Shown here: positions 36,425 to 49,555 of the stretch, one piece after another
Numbering within the stretch: position 1 is the stretch's first letter
How the letters are laid out: each line of letters begins with the position of its first letter
Assembly: GCA_035041965.1 (NCBI GenBank)
Contig: JAPYMA010001677.1
Coordinates: 1 to 64,000 of the forward strand
Source of the DNA: Anisakis pegreffii
Lineage: Eukaryota > Nematoda > Chromadorea > Rhabditida > Anisakidae
Direction: 5' to 3'
DNA: 64,000 bases
The notes under the pieces: generated by a model
Told to the model about the DNA's origin: nothing
What the model saw: the letters and a program-made list of their open reading frames with translations, nothing else
Databases searched by the model: none
Position numbers and translations under genes: made by a program

Positions 36425-39400
36425 TCAGAATCGCCAACGAACCTTCTTTTCTGCGCCATCACCTGCCGCATCCCCACCTGCAGCCGAGCGTTCTACGCGT
36501 TTGTTTGCTTGATCGAGCATCTCCTCTGTCGTATCGTTCGCGTAAATCATCGTGGTCAGTTTTCGTCTTGCTGGCGAATCACAAGAGAAATGTCTATCGA
36601 AGAACTCGATCACATCTTTTTTGGTCAACTTCCGTAGTTCAGGCACTTCAACTTTTTCTGAAAAACTTATTCACTTAATCGATGAAAAGGCAAACATTAA
36701 GTAACAAAACCATCGCACTGAAAATCTTCTTAATGCTAAAATCATCCAGCCGTTCGTCATAAATGCAATCAAATCAACGACAACTTTCTTGAGATCATCA
36801 ATGACTTCTCTCGACAACCGACGACCGATAATTTTTTCATCATATCAACAAAAAAAAATTATCTCAAATAAATTTTGGCTGCACACTGACCTCGATTGAA
36901 ATGATAGAATCCAACGTCAATTTCAGCCCAGTAACGTGCCGATTTCGCACCCATCGTTTTTGGCTTCTCCAGTCGTTTTGCGGCCAATGCTTCCACATTG
37001 TCTTTGAATTCTTCGTCGGGCATTTCTTCCAAATTCTTCTATAATCACAAAGCATTTACCACACACAAAGTACACCATCAATTGATGTGAAATTTAAACG
37101 GCGCAAAAATTTCAACGAATCGATAACACTCACCCTGAATGTCTGCAAGAAATTCTCTATTCGACTGTTCATATGCTCTGGATCGTGTTTGCCCTGTACC
37201 AACATTTCAAATGCTTGCGTTCCACAACTTCGACGTGTTCCCGTATGCACAATATATCCTACAATTCTGCGAGTTATGATCGAACCAAAGAATCTACACC
37301 AAATTTCTGACAACACATCACGTAATGACACAGAGTTATTGAAGAGCAATGCACATGATACTTGACTTTGCAAATCGAAACTTGGAATATTTGTCTGATG
37401 CTAAAAATCGCCAACTAACAAACCAAGTTGTTCGTTTGTCCTCAACTGATTAAATGCTGGTTCAGCAGCCAGTTGCACGATCAACTCCAATAGAACGTTC
37501 TCACGAGTGTTTTGTGGACCGGTTTGCATGATGAAGTTTATTGATGCATTCGGGTGGGTACTCTGACATCCCTTGTAAACGAACGATTGCCCTGTGCAAT
37601 GCGAGTAAATTATTCACTTACAAGACAGAGAGTTATATATTGGACAACAGCCGCACAATCACCGTTTCGAATAGAATGAGAGAAATTTCGTCGCATCTTT
37701 ACCTCAAACTAATTCAGTTTATCCATTATCATCTAATCACTATTTTTTAGTCTGTTATTTACTCTTTCTTATTGATATTTTCTCCATTCTCTATTGATCA
37801 AATTCTATTGTGGTAACTCTAAATTAGACACTTATAGCTAGGATACACGATAATTATTGGAGAACTTCTTCAAGCTTCAATAAGTCTAAGCAGCTAGATG
37901 GAGAGGAGCAATCCACACCCCCCCCTCCCCCAAAAAAAGTAAAATCAAACAGTGATACCTTTCGGGATTTGATGCTCGCGATTCTGATGCAGCTCACACG
38001 TAAACAGTGGTCTCACTTTTGGAACTGTCTTCAGTTCAGCGACTATTCCATCAATCACTTTCAAAGCTTCCTGAAATCAAATTGCGACCTGATTTGACCA
38101 CTCGATTGATTCCGATCAAAAATTAGCTTTTTCTCTAAATCAACAAAAAAACCCTAAATAAATTGAATATCCCAACCTCTTTGGTGTTATTTCCGTAAAC
38201 CAACGCTTCAACATGAATCGCTTGAAGTGCCTCACGAATGAACTGGTTCAATCGCTCAACATCGCATACTGCAACATAGACACTCAATACGATAAATAAT
38301 ATCACAATGATTTACCACAATGACATAAAGCCATCGTTATAAATGAACCGTTCAAAACCTCTTCATTCGGCTTTCAGTAGAAAGTAATTTACTTCAACAT
38401 ATCCCATCTGACAATCTACTAATTCAACTTTAGGTTTTCATTTCGGACATCTAATGTCCAGATGATAAGACTCGATAAGGTGCACTCAACAATCGAACCT
38501 TCAGCACACGCCAGCACCTGCTCTTTACTCCACTGCCGACTGCTCAGCAACAATCCCGAGTAGTAGTGCGTTTGTAGGTACGGCTGAGTCTGACGGAAAT
38601 TTCGCAGATTTCGACACAAATTCTCTTTTAGCACTTCATATCGTCCAACATCTGCAAATGCCAATATCTGTTCATGATCAGTCAGTCCAATCACGAAATG
38701 ATCATGAAAGTGACTTTTCTTTGATTTCTGCATTCATTTAAAAACTAATACGTGCACTTTGAAATTGATACTGACAAAAGTGTGATCGATTCATACGATG
38801 TTAAACTATTTGGTCGTAACAATAGGACGAATCGAACCAAGGAAAATTCTTCTGCCTCGTAAACAAACACACACACACACAAAAATCCTAAACGAAATCG
38901 CACAAACCCGGTGTAAAATTGACGAGCCGTCGAACCAAATCTCTCGCGAACAAATGCTGCTTCTCATCGTATCCTGACACTCTCAACGATATTCCCCACG
39001 GTTGGATGTCGAATGCACTCGACAGTCCGGCCAGGTACGCATTGTAGGTTTCTTCGGCAATTGCATCCTGAATGATGGATGGATGGATGGTAAGATGAAA
39101 ATCTCACGAACAATTGAACAATAATTCCATAATTTTCAGATACACATCACATTCACAAATATTTCTCAACAACTGCTTTATGATTCTATCGTGCGGCTCA
39201 TTACTCACACACGATACTATCAAATATTTGTGCGAATAATTTATGGGCTATCTTCCTATAAGAATTATATATCTGCAAAGAATTCAAGAACATTGAACGT
39301 CAATCAAAAGTAATGGTCTTTCAATCGCACACGCAGATAACAATCGCTACTCAATAGTAGTGATAAAACGAGTGAGACGCACTTGAAGACATATGATGTA

Positions 39401-42400
39401 CATGGCTGAGAGGAATGTATTCATCGGATCTGCGGCCATCATCGGCGAATGGATCGCCACTCGAGTGGAACTCTTGGGCAGTTTGAATTCATCATCTTGC
39501 ATGAACCATATACGTGACCACTGATCATCTTTGATAAGACGTGGCGCTACACTAAACTCAGCTCACAATTACTACGGCCAATTTCAACAACCAATCTACT
39601 GCAAATGTTCTTCAGAGCGATTTCTCATCAGTCACTCCTAATGTCACTAAAGTTCTCACCAACCTTGCACTCTCTTCTCTTGGTTTCAAGTCGAATCTAT
39701 TAGCGATATATTCGTTCTTTTCAGGAAGCTGCAAACAACTCGGTACCATGTCCATCGCAGATCGCCACTCTTTAAGAGATTTCTGCAAAAATTTCCGGTT
39801 AGCTAAGAAAAGTCAAAATTTACGAAATTGAGTGATCGTAAGCAATTCCTAAAATCATAGGCAAACCAAAATTTTATGAAGAACACTTGCAAAAGAAAGT
39901 CACAGTGCTGGACGCGTTTTGAAGTGGTGAAAATGATACCTGATCAACACGAGTCTTTTTATACTCGGTTTGATACCATTTCTCACGAACGTTACCCTCT
40001 TGATTGGCGAACTCCTGCGAGACAACTGCGTACATCATGTTCTCTGGTGTCAATGCGTCCAGAATCTCACTGATTAAATCTGAAGCAAAATGCAAGCATG
40101 CACAATTTACCGACACTATGCGACAACGTAAAAACAAAAGTGTGCAACTATCACCATTTCACTTTTGAAATCACAATACAATAATCAAAAACAAAACAAA
40201 AATTCCAAACAAAGAACCTGGTTTAAACTGATCCATTTTATAATCAGCACAGACCACATCCTCGAAACCAATTCGTTGTAGCTCAGAAGACAATTGTGTC
40301 ACATAATTCATTGGTGCTTCCTTATCCTTAAATCAAAACACGCTTGCCAAATCAATCAACATGCAGTTATCACCAGTAATCATAATCATGCAACTATAAC
40401 CTGCATCAATGATAATGAACAACGTCATGAATCACACCTGATGAGAGAGCTCACAACATTTATTCGAATGTTCAGTCAATGAAACCAAGCGATTTGTCTA
40501 TGAAAGAGCTAACCTTAAAACGGAATTTCGTTTCAACCAATTGCTTCAACTCATCGTGTATCCATCTCAGTGGTCCATTCGATTTCACTAGGCCAATTTC
40601 GTTGAATATCAATCGTATTATGTCATCCGTGTGTTTCAGTCCTTCTGAAAATGCTTTCAATCAACAAAATCCACAACTAAGAATGCCAAAACAATGGACA
40701 TCGATATTCGCACGATTATTCAACACACTTTCAAAATCAAGCAATTGTTTCAATACTCTTACTAATCACAAATTCATTCATCACTGAACAGCATCACCTA
40801 ATGAAACTAACCTTCACTCAGATCAACAGAAATATTGAAAACGCCGAATCCATTCGCTATTAAACGACCCCCAGCCGATAACGAACTCACCCATCCCAGA
40901 CGTTTCAGTTCTGATAACAACGATCCTGGACCTTCGTGGCCGATCAAATGTGCTGCAATCGCTCATCTTTGCCGCAGAAAATAACTAGTCGATATTGAAA
41001 TTTTATATTATTTACGTGGGGATATAGTTATTTATTTACGTGGGCATTTACGTAGATATTTACAATAAACCGCCACTTCAAATCATAATATTGAGTAAAA
41101 AGGTTTTTAAGATTTTTAAAAGTTTTTTTATTGTTTAAAAAAATGAGAACTCAACAAAATTTCGAACAACTCACATATGTAGTGAGCTGGCTGTGCTCGA
41201 TATTCGTCTTTGTAATCCTTCATCGGAAACATTAACGTCAAATATCGAAGATCTTTAACGGGCACCAACTGAAAACTTCAAATTACTCTTCGACTTGCAA
41301 CGCTACAAAATAAATTAATAACTTCAAGAAGAAGAGAATCCTTTTGAAAGTAATCGCTACCTGATGATCATATCTAAGATGACTACCAGTTCAACTAATC
41401 TGGCAATTCAATCGTTTTCTAAACTCGCAACGTGGAATACCATTGTCTCTGAGAGCAAGTGATCAAAATAACCTCAATTTTGACACCCAATTGATCACGA
41501 TCGTACGGTCCCTCCTGCCAAACTTTTCGCTCAACATTTTTCGCCACAATATCGCCAAAATTCAACGAGACCACCAGATTTTCTAGTTCATCCAAACTCT
41601 CGGTTCCAATTATGCAACAACTCATTCTGAAAAGAAACGTTCACGACCGAATAACCAACACAATGATATCACGAATTCAGTATGAATCTGAATGAAGCGG
41701 CAAAATGAACAATTTGAAACATACATATCAGATGAGTAATAACGTTGATGAAACTTCAAAAGCGCCTCTCTTGGTTCAATACCCTTTTCACGTGCGTCTT
41801 CCAATAATGTCTTCTTACTGCCAGTTCCGAACTTCCCATAATCGTGACCTGGCTTCGACAGTGATCTAGAATGATGGATCGGAGAATGTCGACCAATATC
41901 TTTACACATCTCAAAAAGTCACAGCTACTAACTAGCTGCTACCCTCTAAATATGACCAAATCCAAAGCAGCTGTGACCTGTACAAAATCCGATTTCCTCA
42001 ATGAATCCGTTTCCAAGCACCTACTCTGTTCGTCAGTCTGATTTCAACCAAACCAATATTCCATTCCCATAGAGAGAATAAAAATATTCGCTAAGCCTAC
42101 GATAAGTTGTCGTAATGTGTTTTGATACTGAACATTCAAAAATCAAAACGAAAGATTGATGAATCAAAATGAATTCAATTTAACGGATCAATAAGTGATT
42201 ACCTCTCCAACTGTATCATTCGCCACTGATCGTTCTGTAGATTGTTCGAGTTTTCCGAATCCACTGCGCACACCTCACGTTCGGTAGCACTCTCAGTGAA
42301 TTGTGGACACAAAAAGAATTGTACGAAACGATCCAGTGCTCCCTCAAACAAAAATGTTATTTGTACCCTTCAAAACACCTCAATCATCTTCACCTGTCCA

Positions 42401-43373
42401 CTCAAAATTTAAGAATTCCCTTTCATAACTTCAAAAAATTCAAAATTCAAGAACACTATCGCACAAGTCCCTGAACAATGTCTGCATATTGAATAAATCA
42501 CGATGAACCAAAAAAACGAGACCGATTCTAACTTTCAACAGTTCATATACATAAAACAATAAAATGTTCAAAGTTCTGAATACGAACTCAAAATTGAATT
42601 CATTAAAAAAACTGACAGGTAGGTGATCGGGCGCAATATCAAAATGATAATTCGTATGATCTGAACCAGTGAACGCATTCGTTATGCCGCCGTGTGATGA
42701 GATATATTTGCTGTACTCATTTTCGGACGGATATTTCGCGGTGCCCAAAAAGAGCATATGTTCGCAGAAATGCGCTAAACCTGGCAGTTCCCATGGATCC
42801 ATCAAATGTCCTTAAATCAGCTCTTCTCATCTCTATGAATGATTATGAATTTGGGAACATCGAAACGTCAAAACAATTCAGAATTTTGGATTTTTTCACG
42901 AAGAATTCGGCATAATTTGGAAATTTCACAATAAAATTCAACTGAAACAAGTTCCCGAATGTTCAACTGAATGAATTCTCACCAACGTTAACGTCCATTG
43001 AAGCTGCACTTTTATCAGCAGTCGGATCCGATATCAACAGAACGCGTAATCCATTCTTCAGCTCCAAACCGCGATACTTAAATTATGCAAAATTAAACGA
43101 TCACATAGAAAGTTCACAATTTGACAATATATAATGAGCTGACTGGAAAAATGGTTCGAATGGAATCATTAGCGTGTAAAAACAGCAAATTTCACGGCAC
43201 TAAGATTTTCCAATTAAGCAAAAACGAATGCAGTGGAGTGATGATCGGTATTTGCTTGAAACGAAAAACGTTTAGATGCGAATGGAAATAAGCGGAACCT
43301 CTCGCTTATCTTCAGCCGATTTGATGATATTGTTGACTCGGTGTGAAATAATTGCTTGTTTCTGAGCCGTCAT
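36425..43373 (-). CDS. Insulin-degrading enzyme (M16A zinc metallopeptidase)
   Basis: Twenty-one exons join in phase into 963 residues, close to the usual length from the internal Met (about 980). Minus-strand exons: 43373-43299, 43076-42983, 42810-42617, 42342-42203, 41865-41725, 41626-41473, 41268-41175, 40952-40812, 40644-40514, 40326-40218, 40079-39940, 39782-39664, 39551-39383, 39067-38908, 38651-38499, 38268-38177, 38070-37959, 37591-37424, 37258-37134, 37038-36891 and 36657-36425. The inverted zinc motif HxxEH is present ([13 protein letters not shown]), with the downstream acid in [40 protein letters not shown] and RLEKPK mark successive IDE domains. The enzyme degrades insulin-like and other small peptides inside its closed chamber. 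The end is KKVRWRF, with no SKL-like peroxisomal signal. TAF10 is divergently transcribed from the shared upstream region. The exon 12/13 junction was chosen by phase. Confidence 0.95.
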
Positions 43374-43446
43374 CGTGGCGCCGCCAGTGCTCGAATAAGC
43401 TCTACGCTGATACGTTAGAAAGGTGCGCGAATATCTGGACAACAAT
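43374..43446 (-). CDS. Possible alternative mitochondrial presequence of IDE
   Basis: In frame with the IDE start Met, the sequence is open for 24 more codons, LLSRYSRTFLTYQRRAYSST then GGAT, back to a CTTCAG acceptor at 43447-43449. It is rich in Arg, Ser and Tyr and has no acidic residue, as in matrix-targeting peptides. Human IDE has the same arrangement, with a presequence upstream of a second Met. The first exon that would supply its start codon could not be phased; an ATG ORF at 43653 (MHCLRSVAVLSRAKLPVS) is a candidate. Confidence 0.45.
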
Positions 43447-44327
43447 CTGAAGAATATCGTTGCATTCGACAGTGCCCAGTGACATAACCATGGAACATGC
43501 TGAATTCGTTGAAAATCGAAACTGAATGAACGGAAGCGGTAACCTTAGTGATGTGGACGATTGGTGAGAGGAGAACGGTGAAAATAACGATGAATTTACT
43601 GAAACGGGAAGTTTTGCGCGACTCAATACCGCAACACTACGCAAACAATGCATTCAGTTGGAAATTTCTCAAATATATTTCAAAACTTTTGCACTGAAAA
43701 ATTTCACTGAAAAGCGAACACTAAAATTTCGTTAACTGATGGCGTGAGCCAATGCTAAGAATTATGTTGTTGCTCAATGAAGTTTTCGAAATTTGCTGCT
43801 TCTGAGGTGGTCTATCGAACTTTCCGCAGAAATGAATTCTACTCGTGAACGTTCGCAATCGGTAGCGAGTGTGAAACAGAATGAAAATGTAAATTTTTGA
43901 AATATACATCTTTGTTTTACGCATTTTTACAAATGGACATCTTGCCGTTAGCCGGAAAATGAAAGCAGGAGCTTGAGCACAACTACTGGGTTTGGATAAA
44001 TAAGGCGTTGGGAGCGGAGTTAGACGGGGTTTTCGCTATCGAAGCGTCCAGTGTTTACGATGGTAATATTCTGATATTCTGTGTTATGTCGAAGATGATA
44101 ATTATGATCAGTTTTTGCAAAAGGAAAATGACTTCTCTGCCGGATCCTCGAGGATTGCGACTAGAAGGAATCTAAAGTCAACCAAAACCCCCGCGCCATC
44201 CTTGATTTTGGCTCAATACAATTGCCGTTTTTGTCGTTAATTACTATTTAATGTGTTGGCGTATGCTTCAAATTTTCCGTCTTTTACCATACTTCTTTAA
44301 TTTTCCATTTCAGATATTTGAAAGAAA
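43447..44327. promoter_or_regulatory. Divergent intergenic region, IDE (-) and TAF10 (+)
   Basis: Genes on both sides are transcribed away from this 0.9-kb stretch, so promoters of both must lie here or in outrons. ATTTCAG at 44307-44313, 14 nt before the TAF10 ATG, is a candidate spliced-leader acceptor. No TATA box was found. Confidence 0.5.
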
Positions 44328-45375
44328 ATGAGTGATCTAAGTAAATCACAAGATAACCCGAGTCAGTCGGCAACATCCAGTTTACAGACATCGATTCTGC
44401 GCGCTTCAGCCCAACAACGTCCACTCACTGAATCTCAACATTCGGCTCTCCTTTCGAGTGGATCCGTTCCTCCGGGTAATGCGCTTCGGTGAGTTTCCTC
44501 AATGATTGTTTTTTCCGTTCTGATTTTTCCAATTGATCACTTCGCCGCTGTGTCCACAAATGTATTTTAAAAATTTCAATGTATGCATACGATTGAATTC
44601 CACTGCAGTTTCTTGATTTGTTCAGTCATCGAATTAAGCAAGGTTCATAGAAGCAAAGTCTTTGGTGATATTTAATAATATCTGATAATCAAGTGGCACT
44701 TTCACTCAGATAATGCTACAACGATGAATTCGATCAAAATTAAGTACGTTTTTCAGTGATTTTATGAATAACCTAGAAGAATTTGCGCCCACAATACCAG
44801 ACGCCGTTACTTTGCATTATATGAGGAAGTGTGGTATCGATAATGCAGATCCACGCATTGTTCGATTATTTTCACTGGCAGCTCAGAAGTTCACTTCGGA
44901 TATCGTTTTGGATTGTATGCAGCAGGTATGTATGCGTTTTCTTGTCCTTCTTGTGTCTGAAAAACTCAATTGAATCATTCAGTTCATTCGTTCAATTTTG
45001 ATTCCTATACCAGTAACTGAACAGACAATTTCACTCTCAGCCTACACAAAGGTTATGCTCTTCTCTTTTGTTTATCGTAATTACGGATGAATTTTTATGC
45101 ATTAGTGAATGGTTGAAATGTTGATGTTATTGAAGTGAGCAATTTGCGCGTAAGTTGCGTGTCTAATTTATAAAGGATAATTGCAAAATGTTGTTTTGGA
45201 ATCGGGAGACAGACTATTGAACGTATAAATATCGTATTTCAAGGCTCGAATGAAATGTATGGGACAAACGAAAAAGGGAACGAAGGAGATTCGGTATACA
45301 CTGACATCGGAGCTGCTCGAATCAGTTCTCACTGAATACGGTATTGAAGTTAGGAAGCCACCATATTTTCAGTGA
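44328..45375 (+). CDS. TAF10, transcription initiation factor TFIID subunit 10
   Basis: Three exons, 44328-44488, 44757-44925 and 45244-45375, join in phase to give 153 residues. After a Ser/Gln-rich start comes the TAF10 histone-fold domain, with [40 protein letters not shown], then [20 protein letters not shown] and the C-terminal RKPPYF. The match to metazoan TAF10 is close along the whole domain. TAF10 pairs with TAF3 or TAF8 in TFIID and with SPT7-type proteins in SAGA. The last intron ends in TTTCAAG rather than TTTCAG. The start is the first ATG after a candidate trans-splice acceptor. Confidence 0.96.
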
Positions 45376-46661
45376 TTTCGATGTAATCATTGATATAGTG
45401 ACCGAGTGAATTGGTATTTATTCGACTGATTGTTAGCATGATAAATGATGGGATTAATGAGCAGTTAACTGCGCATTTGCTCATAGGTTTTTTTTGCTTG
45501 AAGTTGTGTGGCAGCCATTCTGTTTTTGAATTTTTCTTGAGGTTACGCGTTTGTATTGTTGCATATCATCTCTTGATTGAAACTGTTTTGTGAATTCATA
45601 AATGTGTTTATTGGATTAAGTAATTTCTAGGCGTGTATTCGTCTGGATGGCTTCAGCTCATTGATTTTCATTAGCTTGATCAAGCCTTATAGAGTAATTG
45701 TAGAGCACGTCTGACATAATAGATAATACGAATTACAGCCACTGGATTCCGGAATTTCATGTGGAAAAGGAGAAATTTCTTGGTGTGATCACACGAGTGT
45801 TTGAGTTACTCTTTAGGTGACTATCCTCTTTTGTATAGTGTTAAACATTCACTGTTCAATGTACTGTTCGAAATTTAATTGTCATCGTTCAATCAAAATA
45901 CGGTGCATTTTTGTGTGTTTGTTATCACAGGATGTTGTATTTGTTGATGTATATAAGACTTCTTTTCTGCAATAAACTTTACCCGTCCTTTCAATCTGCA
46001 GTTGGCAATTAAAAGGTGTAACAACATCTAATATTATTTGATAGTTGCACACATCGCAATTTCTTGTTTTAGCTGTGAACATCATGTAACTCCTTGAATC
46101 CTTCCCTTTGTTCACCAATGAATTCAGATTTGGTGTTTCTCATATAGGTCATTATATGAAACGTGCGCAGGGAATGAAGACATCTCAGAAGAATTAAATA
46201 CGTTGCGCAAATTCAGATTTCATTATATGAAAGCAGTTAGCAAATTGCTTGAACTTCGAATAGGTGGCGATTTGATTCTTCGAGATGTGTACAATTGAAA
46301 TTCGACGAAATTGAATTTTCCGTTGAATTTTAAGCTTTCTGGAATGTCTTCATCAGTGCCCTACCAACATCGAACTGGTTAATCGAATGTTCTGTCATAT
46401 GGGGAGTTTTTATGAGGTCTTGGAAGAGATTGAAAACGTGCAGCATATTTTTTCATAATGATTAAAATTGGTCGAATGCAATGCAAATGCTTTTCAAGTA
46501 CAACCGTGAAAAAATCGGTACTGGAATATTGTTGTTATCTTGCAATGAATCGTCCATTCTGCCTTAGCAACTCATCGCGATTTCATTCATCCTTTTGAGA
46601 CAATTGTAATTTGAATCAGAATTTGAAAGTGATAATTCGATTGACTCTAGACTGGCAAGCG
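45376..46661. other. Gap between TAF10 and SerRS-like gene
   Basis: No gene was recognised. TTACAG near 45733-45738 is followed by a short open frame without motifs. ACTCTAG ending at 46650 lies 11 nt before the next start codon and could be a trans-splice acceptor. Confidence 0.5.
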
Positions 46662-49555
46662 ATGTCCAGTAGACGATATTGTATTCCTATGATACTGAGC
46701 CTGACATCGAAAAGGCTGATGAATCAATTGGCGTGTCGTTTTTGTGCGAACAATGAATTTGTTCACGTTGTTGATCCTCTGCTCGATCTACGGCATCGAT
46801 TCAACGACAAACAACAACTCCGTACTATGCTGAAGGCCAGGTAATGAAAGCTGGAAGACTTGAACAAGTAACTTGTAAAAATAGACTTCGTCGATGAGTT
46901 TGTTCTCTATAGGCGATTCGACGTGAATGTGGATGATGTTGAGGCGAAGTATCAGCGATGGTGGAAAGCGTATGAGTGCGTTTGTGCTGACCAATTGAAG
47001 GTAATCGATCGTTACCTTTGACTGACAACAAGGCGATTCTCAGTGTCGCGAACTTTTTTGTTCTTCATGAATTTTTCTTCTTCATTCAAGTTCCAACTCC
47101 CAGTTATGGTTGAGATCCAATGCAATGAATTTAGTTTCAATCGCAAAATCAGTTTCAATTCGGCAACAACCACCGAAATATCGCTATCACTAAATCGTTT
47201 GCTTGTGTAGGAAAGCCGCGATGCCAAGCTGAAAGGACAGCTGCTCAGCGAAAGTGAAGGTCTTCTGAGCGCGTTGAGACTGCCGAATGATCTAGCACCA
47301 GGAACACCAACTGTGGACAGTGCTTCTGAGAAGAGTGATCGTTGTGTTGAGAAGTCTCCGAAACATATGGAATTTCTTCGTAAAGCCGGCATGATCAAAG
47401 TTTGCAGTCAATTTTTGCTTCGATATTCCGATACTTTACGGTTTGAGCATATTTATAAAGCGCATCACCAGCTTGCTTCGGTATCCCGAGGAAATGCATA
47501 ATTCGAGAGAAATGAGAATGACCGTTTCATTTTGAGTATCATCCATTCCATTCAAAAACCCCCACGAAACTCTAGCTAGATGAAATTTTTATATAGCGTC
47601 TAATATGATATGTTGCTCTTAGTGCTATAATTCAAACTCTTATGACTAGATTCGTTCTTTTGCTAAGTTGAAATTTCGTGTTGTTGTTTTGAATTTGAAT
47701 TCTATACTTGATCACTTGTGAAATGTTTCATCGAGTACGTTTATGACAGCTTAATGAGTCAGCTTCTACACTGCATACTGTTGGTCTCCCGTCGTCACTT
47801 CAGAACTCTATTGAAAAAGCGATTTTGCAGAATTTTATGGCCTCATCAATCATGGTTAGTTTTATTCACGTCTGGTCATTTATTCACTTTATGCGTTTGG
47901 AATTTCTTCGGCTAACGTTATTTTGTCTGCTTCAGAGTCAGCATAATCGTTATTTTGTCTGCTTCAGAGTCACCAGTGAAAATTGTCAACATAACCATGA
48001 ATGCATTTGTTTCATCATGTGAACTTCTTAGCTTTATAGGTTTCACCTCCTCATATGGTGCGCGGAGCGATTATCGAAGCAGCCAATCTTCCGAAAGAAA
48101 TGTTCCCCGCATTCAGCGATTCCACCACTCAAAATGCTTCATCAACTTATCTCACAGGTGCTCACAACTGCACACGGATATTTTAGAAGTGCAGTGGATG
48201 TGCAGCTCGTGATTTTGCTTTCAAATCATCATACCGTATTGTAAACAATTTTCCATATATCTCAGAAATTCTTACTCGATATGCACTACTATCTAACAAT
48301 AAGCATCAATCGCTCGTAATAGTAACAGTCTCTAACGCACACAAACTATGACAAGCGATAGTGAATTGAACAAATGTCGCTACAGTCTTTCTCAGGATGC
48401 ATGAACTCCGAGCGCGGCGGCGCTCCTCTGCAGACAAAAATTCCAATGAGGCCTGCCTCCTCGGCCAAAATTTAGCCTCCCAATAAACGCTACATGCTGC
48501 TGTTATAAGCCTTTCAAAAGGCAATTTTCAGCACTTGAAAGGGCAGCATTATTTCAGGCCACGGACTTCTAGCATTTCTAGCGATTTTCACGAAATGTCA
48601 CTTCAAGAAGTCATCAAATGAGTGGCCAATCCGTGTCCTAAGCTCAGGTGCTTCATATCGTAACCGTACGACAACGACAACAACCAGCGATAAATCGTTG
48701 AGTTTATTCACTGTTGGTCAACGCAAAAAAGTGGCACAATTGAGTATATGCTACAGTGAAGAACAAGAATCAGATGAATACACGTCACGTTTGCAACAAA
48801 CAGAAGAGGTTCTGAAGGGAACATTACAGTGTCAATTACATCGAAATTTATTGCCAGCACATAAACTCTACAATTACGAGTCATCAGCTACAAACCTGTG
48901 CAATACGGATGGAATTGAGGTGTGCGTTTGAAGGAATTTCAAATAATTTTGCTGAGCGATTTGTTGCTTCTTTATCAATTTTGCTTAACGATTTGGCCTT
49001 GTAATATCAATTTTAAACAAAATTAAGCATGCTGAACAGTTTAGAGGTTGAATGTATCGGGAGGATGTATTGTGCATCTTTTAAAAACTTTCAATAAGTG
49101 TTCGTATTTCAGAAGAACTTCAACCGTTTGTATTTCAGATAGCTCGAATCAGTCGATCCGGTGTCTATATTCCAACTCGACTGAACATTATTTGTGATAG
49201 TGACGACATTGAAGATGGCCTGAAAACGAAATTTGTGCGCCTTGTTTATGTGGAAATTGATATTACTAGGTGAATTTACTGTTGGCACAAGTATGAGAAG
49301 CATGACTCAAATTAACTGCAAGGCGATTGACATTACACGAATGAGTTCTTATTTTTTCAAGATGCTTGGATTTTCTCATTGTAAAAATGAAATTGATTGG
49401 TTGTAATGAGCAGGTTATATTTGAAGAAGTATTGTATGATTTATTTTTTGACAGCTCCTGAAGCGTACCATCTTTGCAGATCAGTTGGCGTGTTGATTGA
49501 AGAGCATTTAATGGATGATAAGCCTGTTCCGGAGTCGATACGTCAAATGATATAA
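46662..49555 (+). CDS. Mitochondrial seryl-tRNA-synthetase-like protein, motifs eroded
   Basis: Nine exons join in phase: 46662-46840, 46913-47000, 47211-47480, 47804-47854, 48040-48157, 48558-48919, 49139-49269, 49362-49399 and 49455-49555. They give about 445 residues. The start, MSSRRYCIPMILSLTSKRL, is basic and serine-rich like a mitochondrial presequence. ALRLPNDLAPGTP marks the link between the tRNA-binding arm and the catalytic domain, and VSPPHMVRGAIIEAANLP corresponds to motif 1. The TxE serine-binding element that should follow is GGHG here. Motif 2, normally FRxE, reads YRNR after a WPIRVLSSGAS strand, and motif 3 is YIPTRLNI with one Arg. The fold is kept while key residues are lost, as in the insect SerRS paralogue SLIMP, so it is probably not an active synthetase. 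Exon 8 (38 bp) is supported by phase only. Confidence 0.8.
47916..47972. repeat. 25-bp direct repeat in an intron
   Basis: CGTTATTTTGTCTGCTTCAG followed by AGTCA occurs at 47916-47940 and again at 47948-47972, in the intron between exons 4 and 5 of the SerRS-like gene. Each copy contains a pyrimidine tract and CAG that resemble a splice acceptor. Confidence 0.85.
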
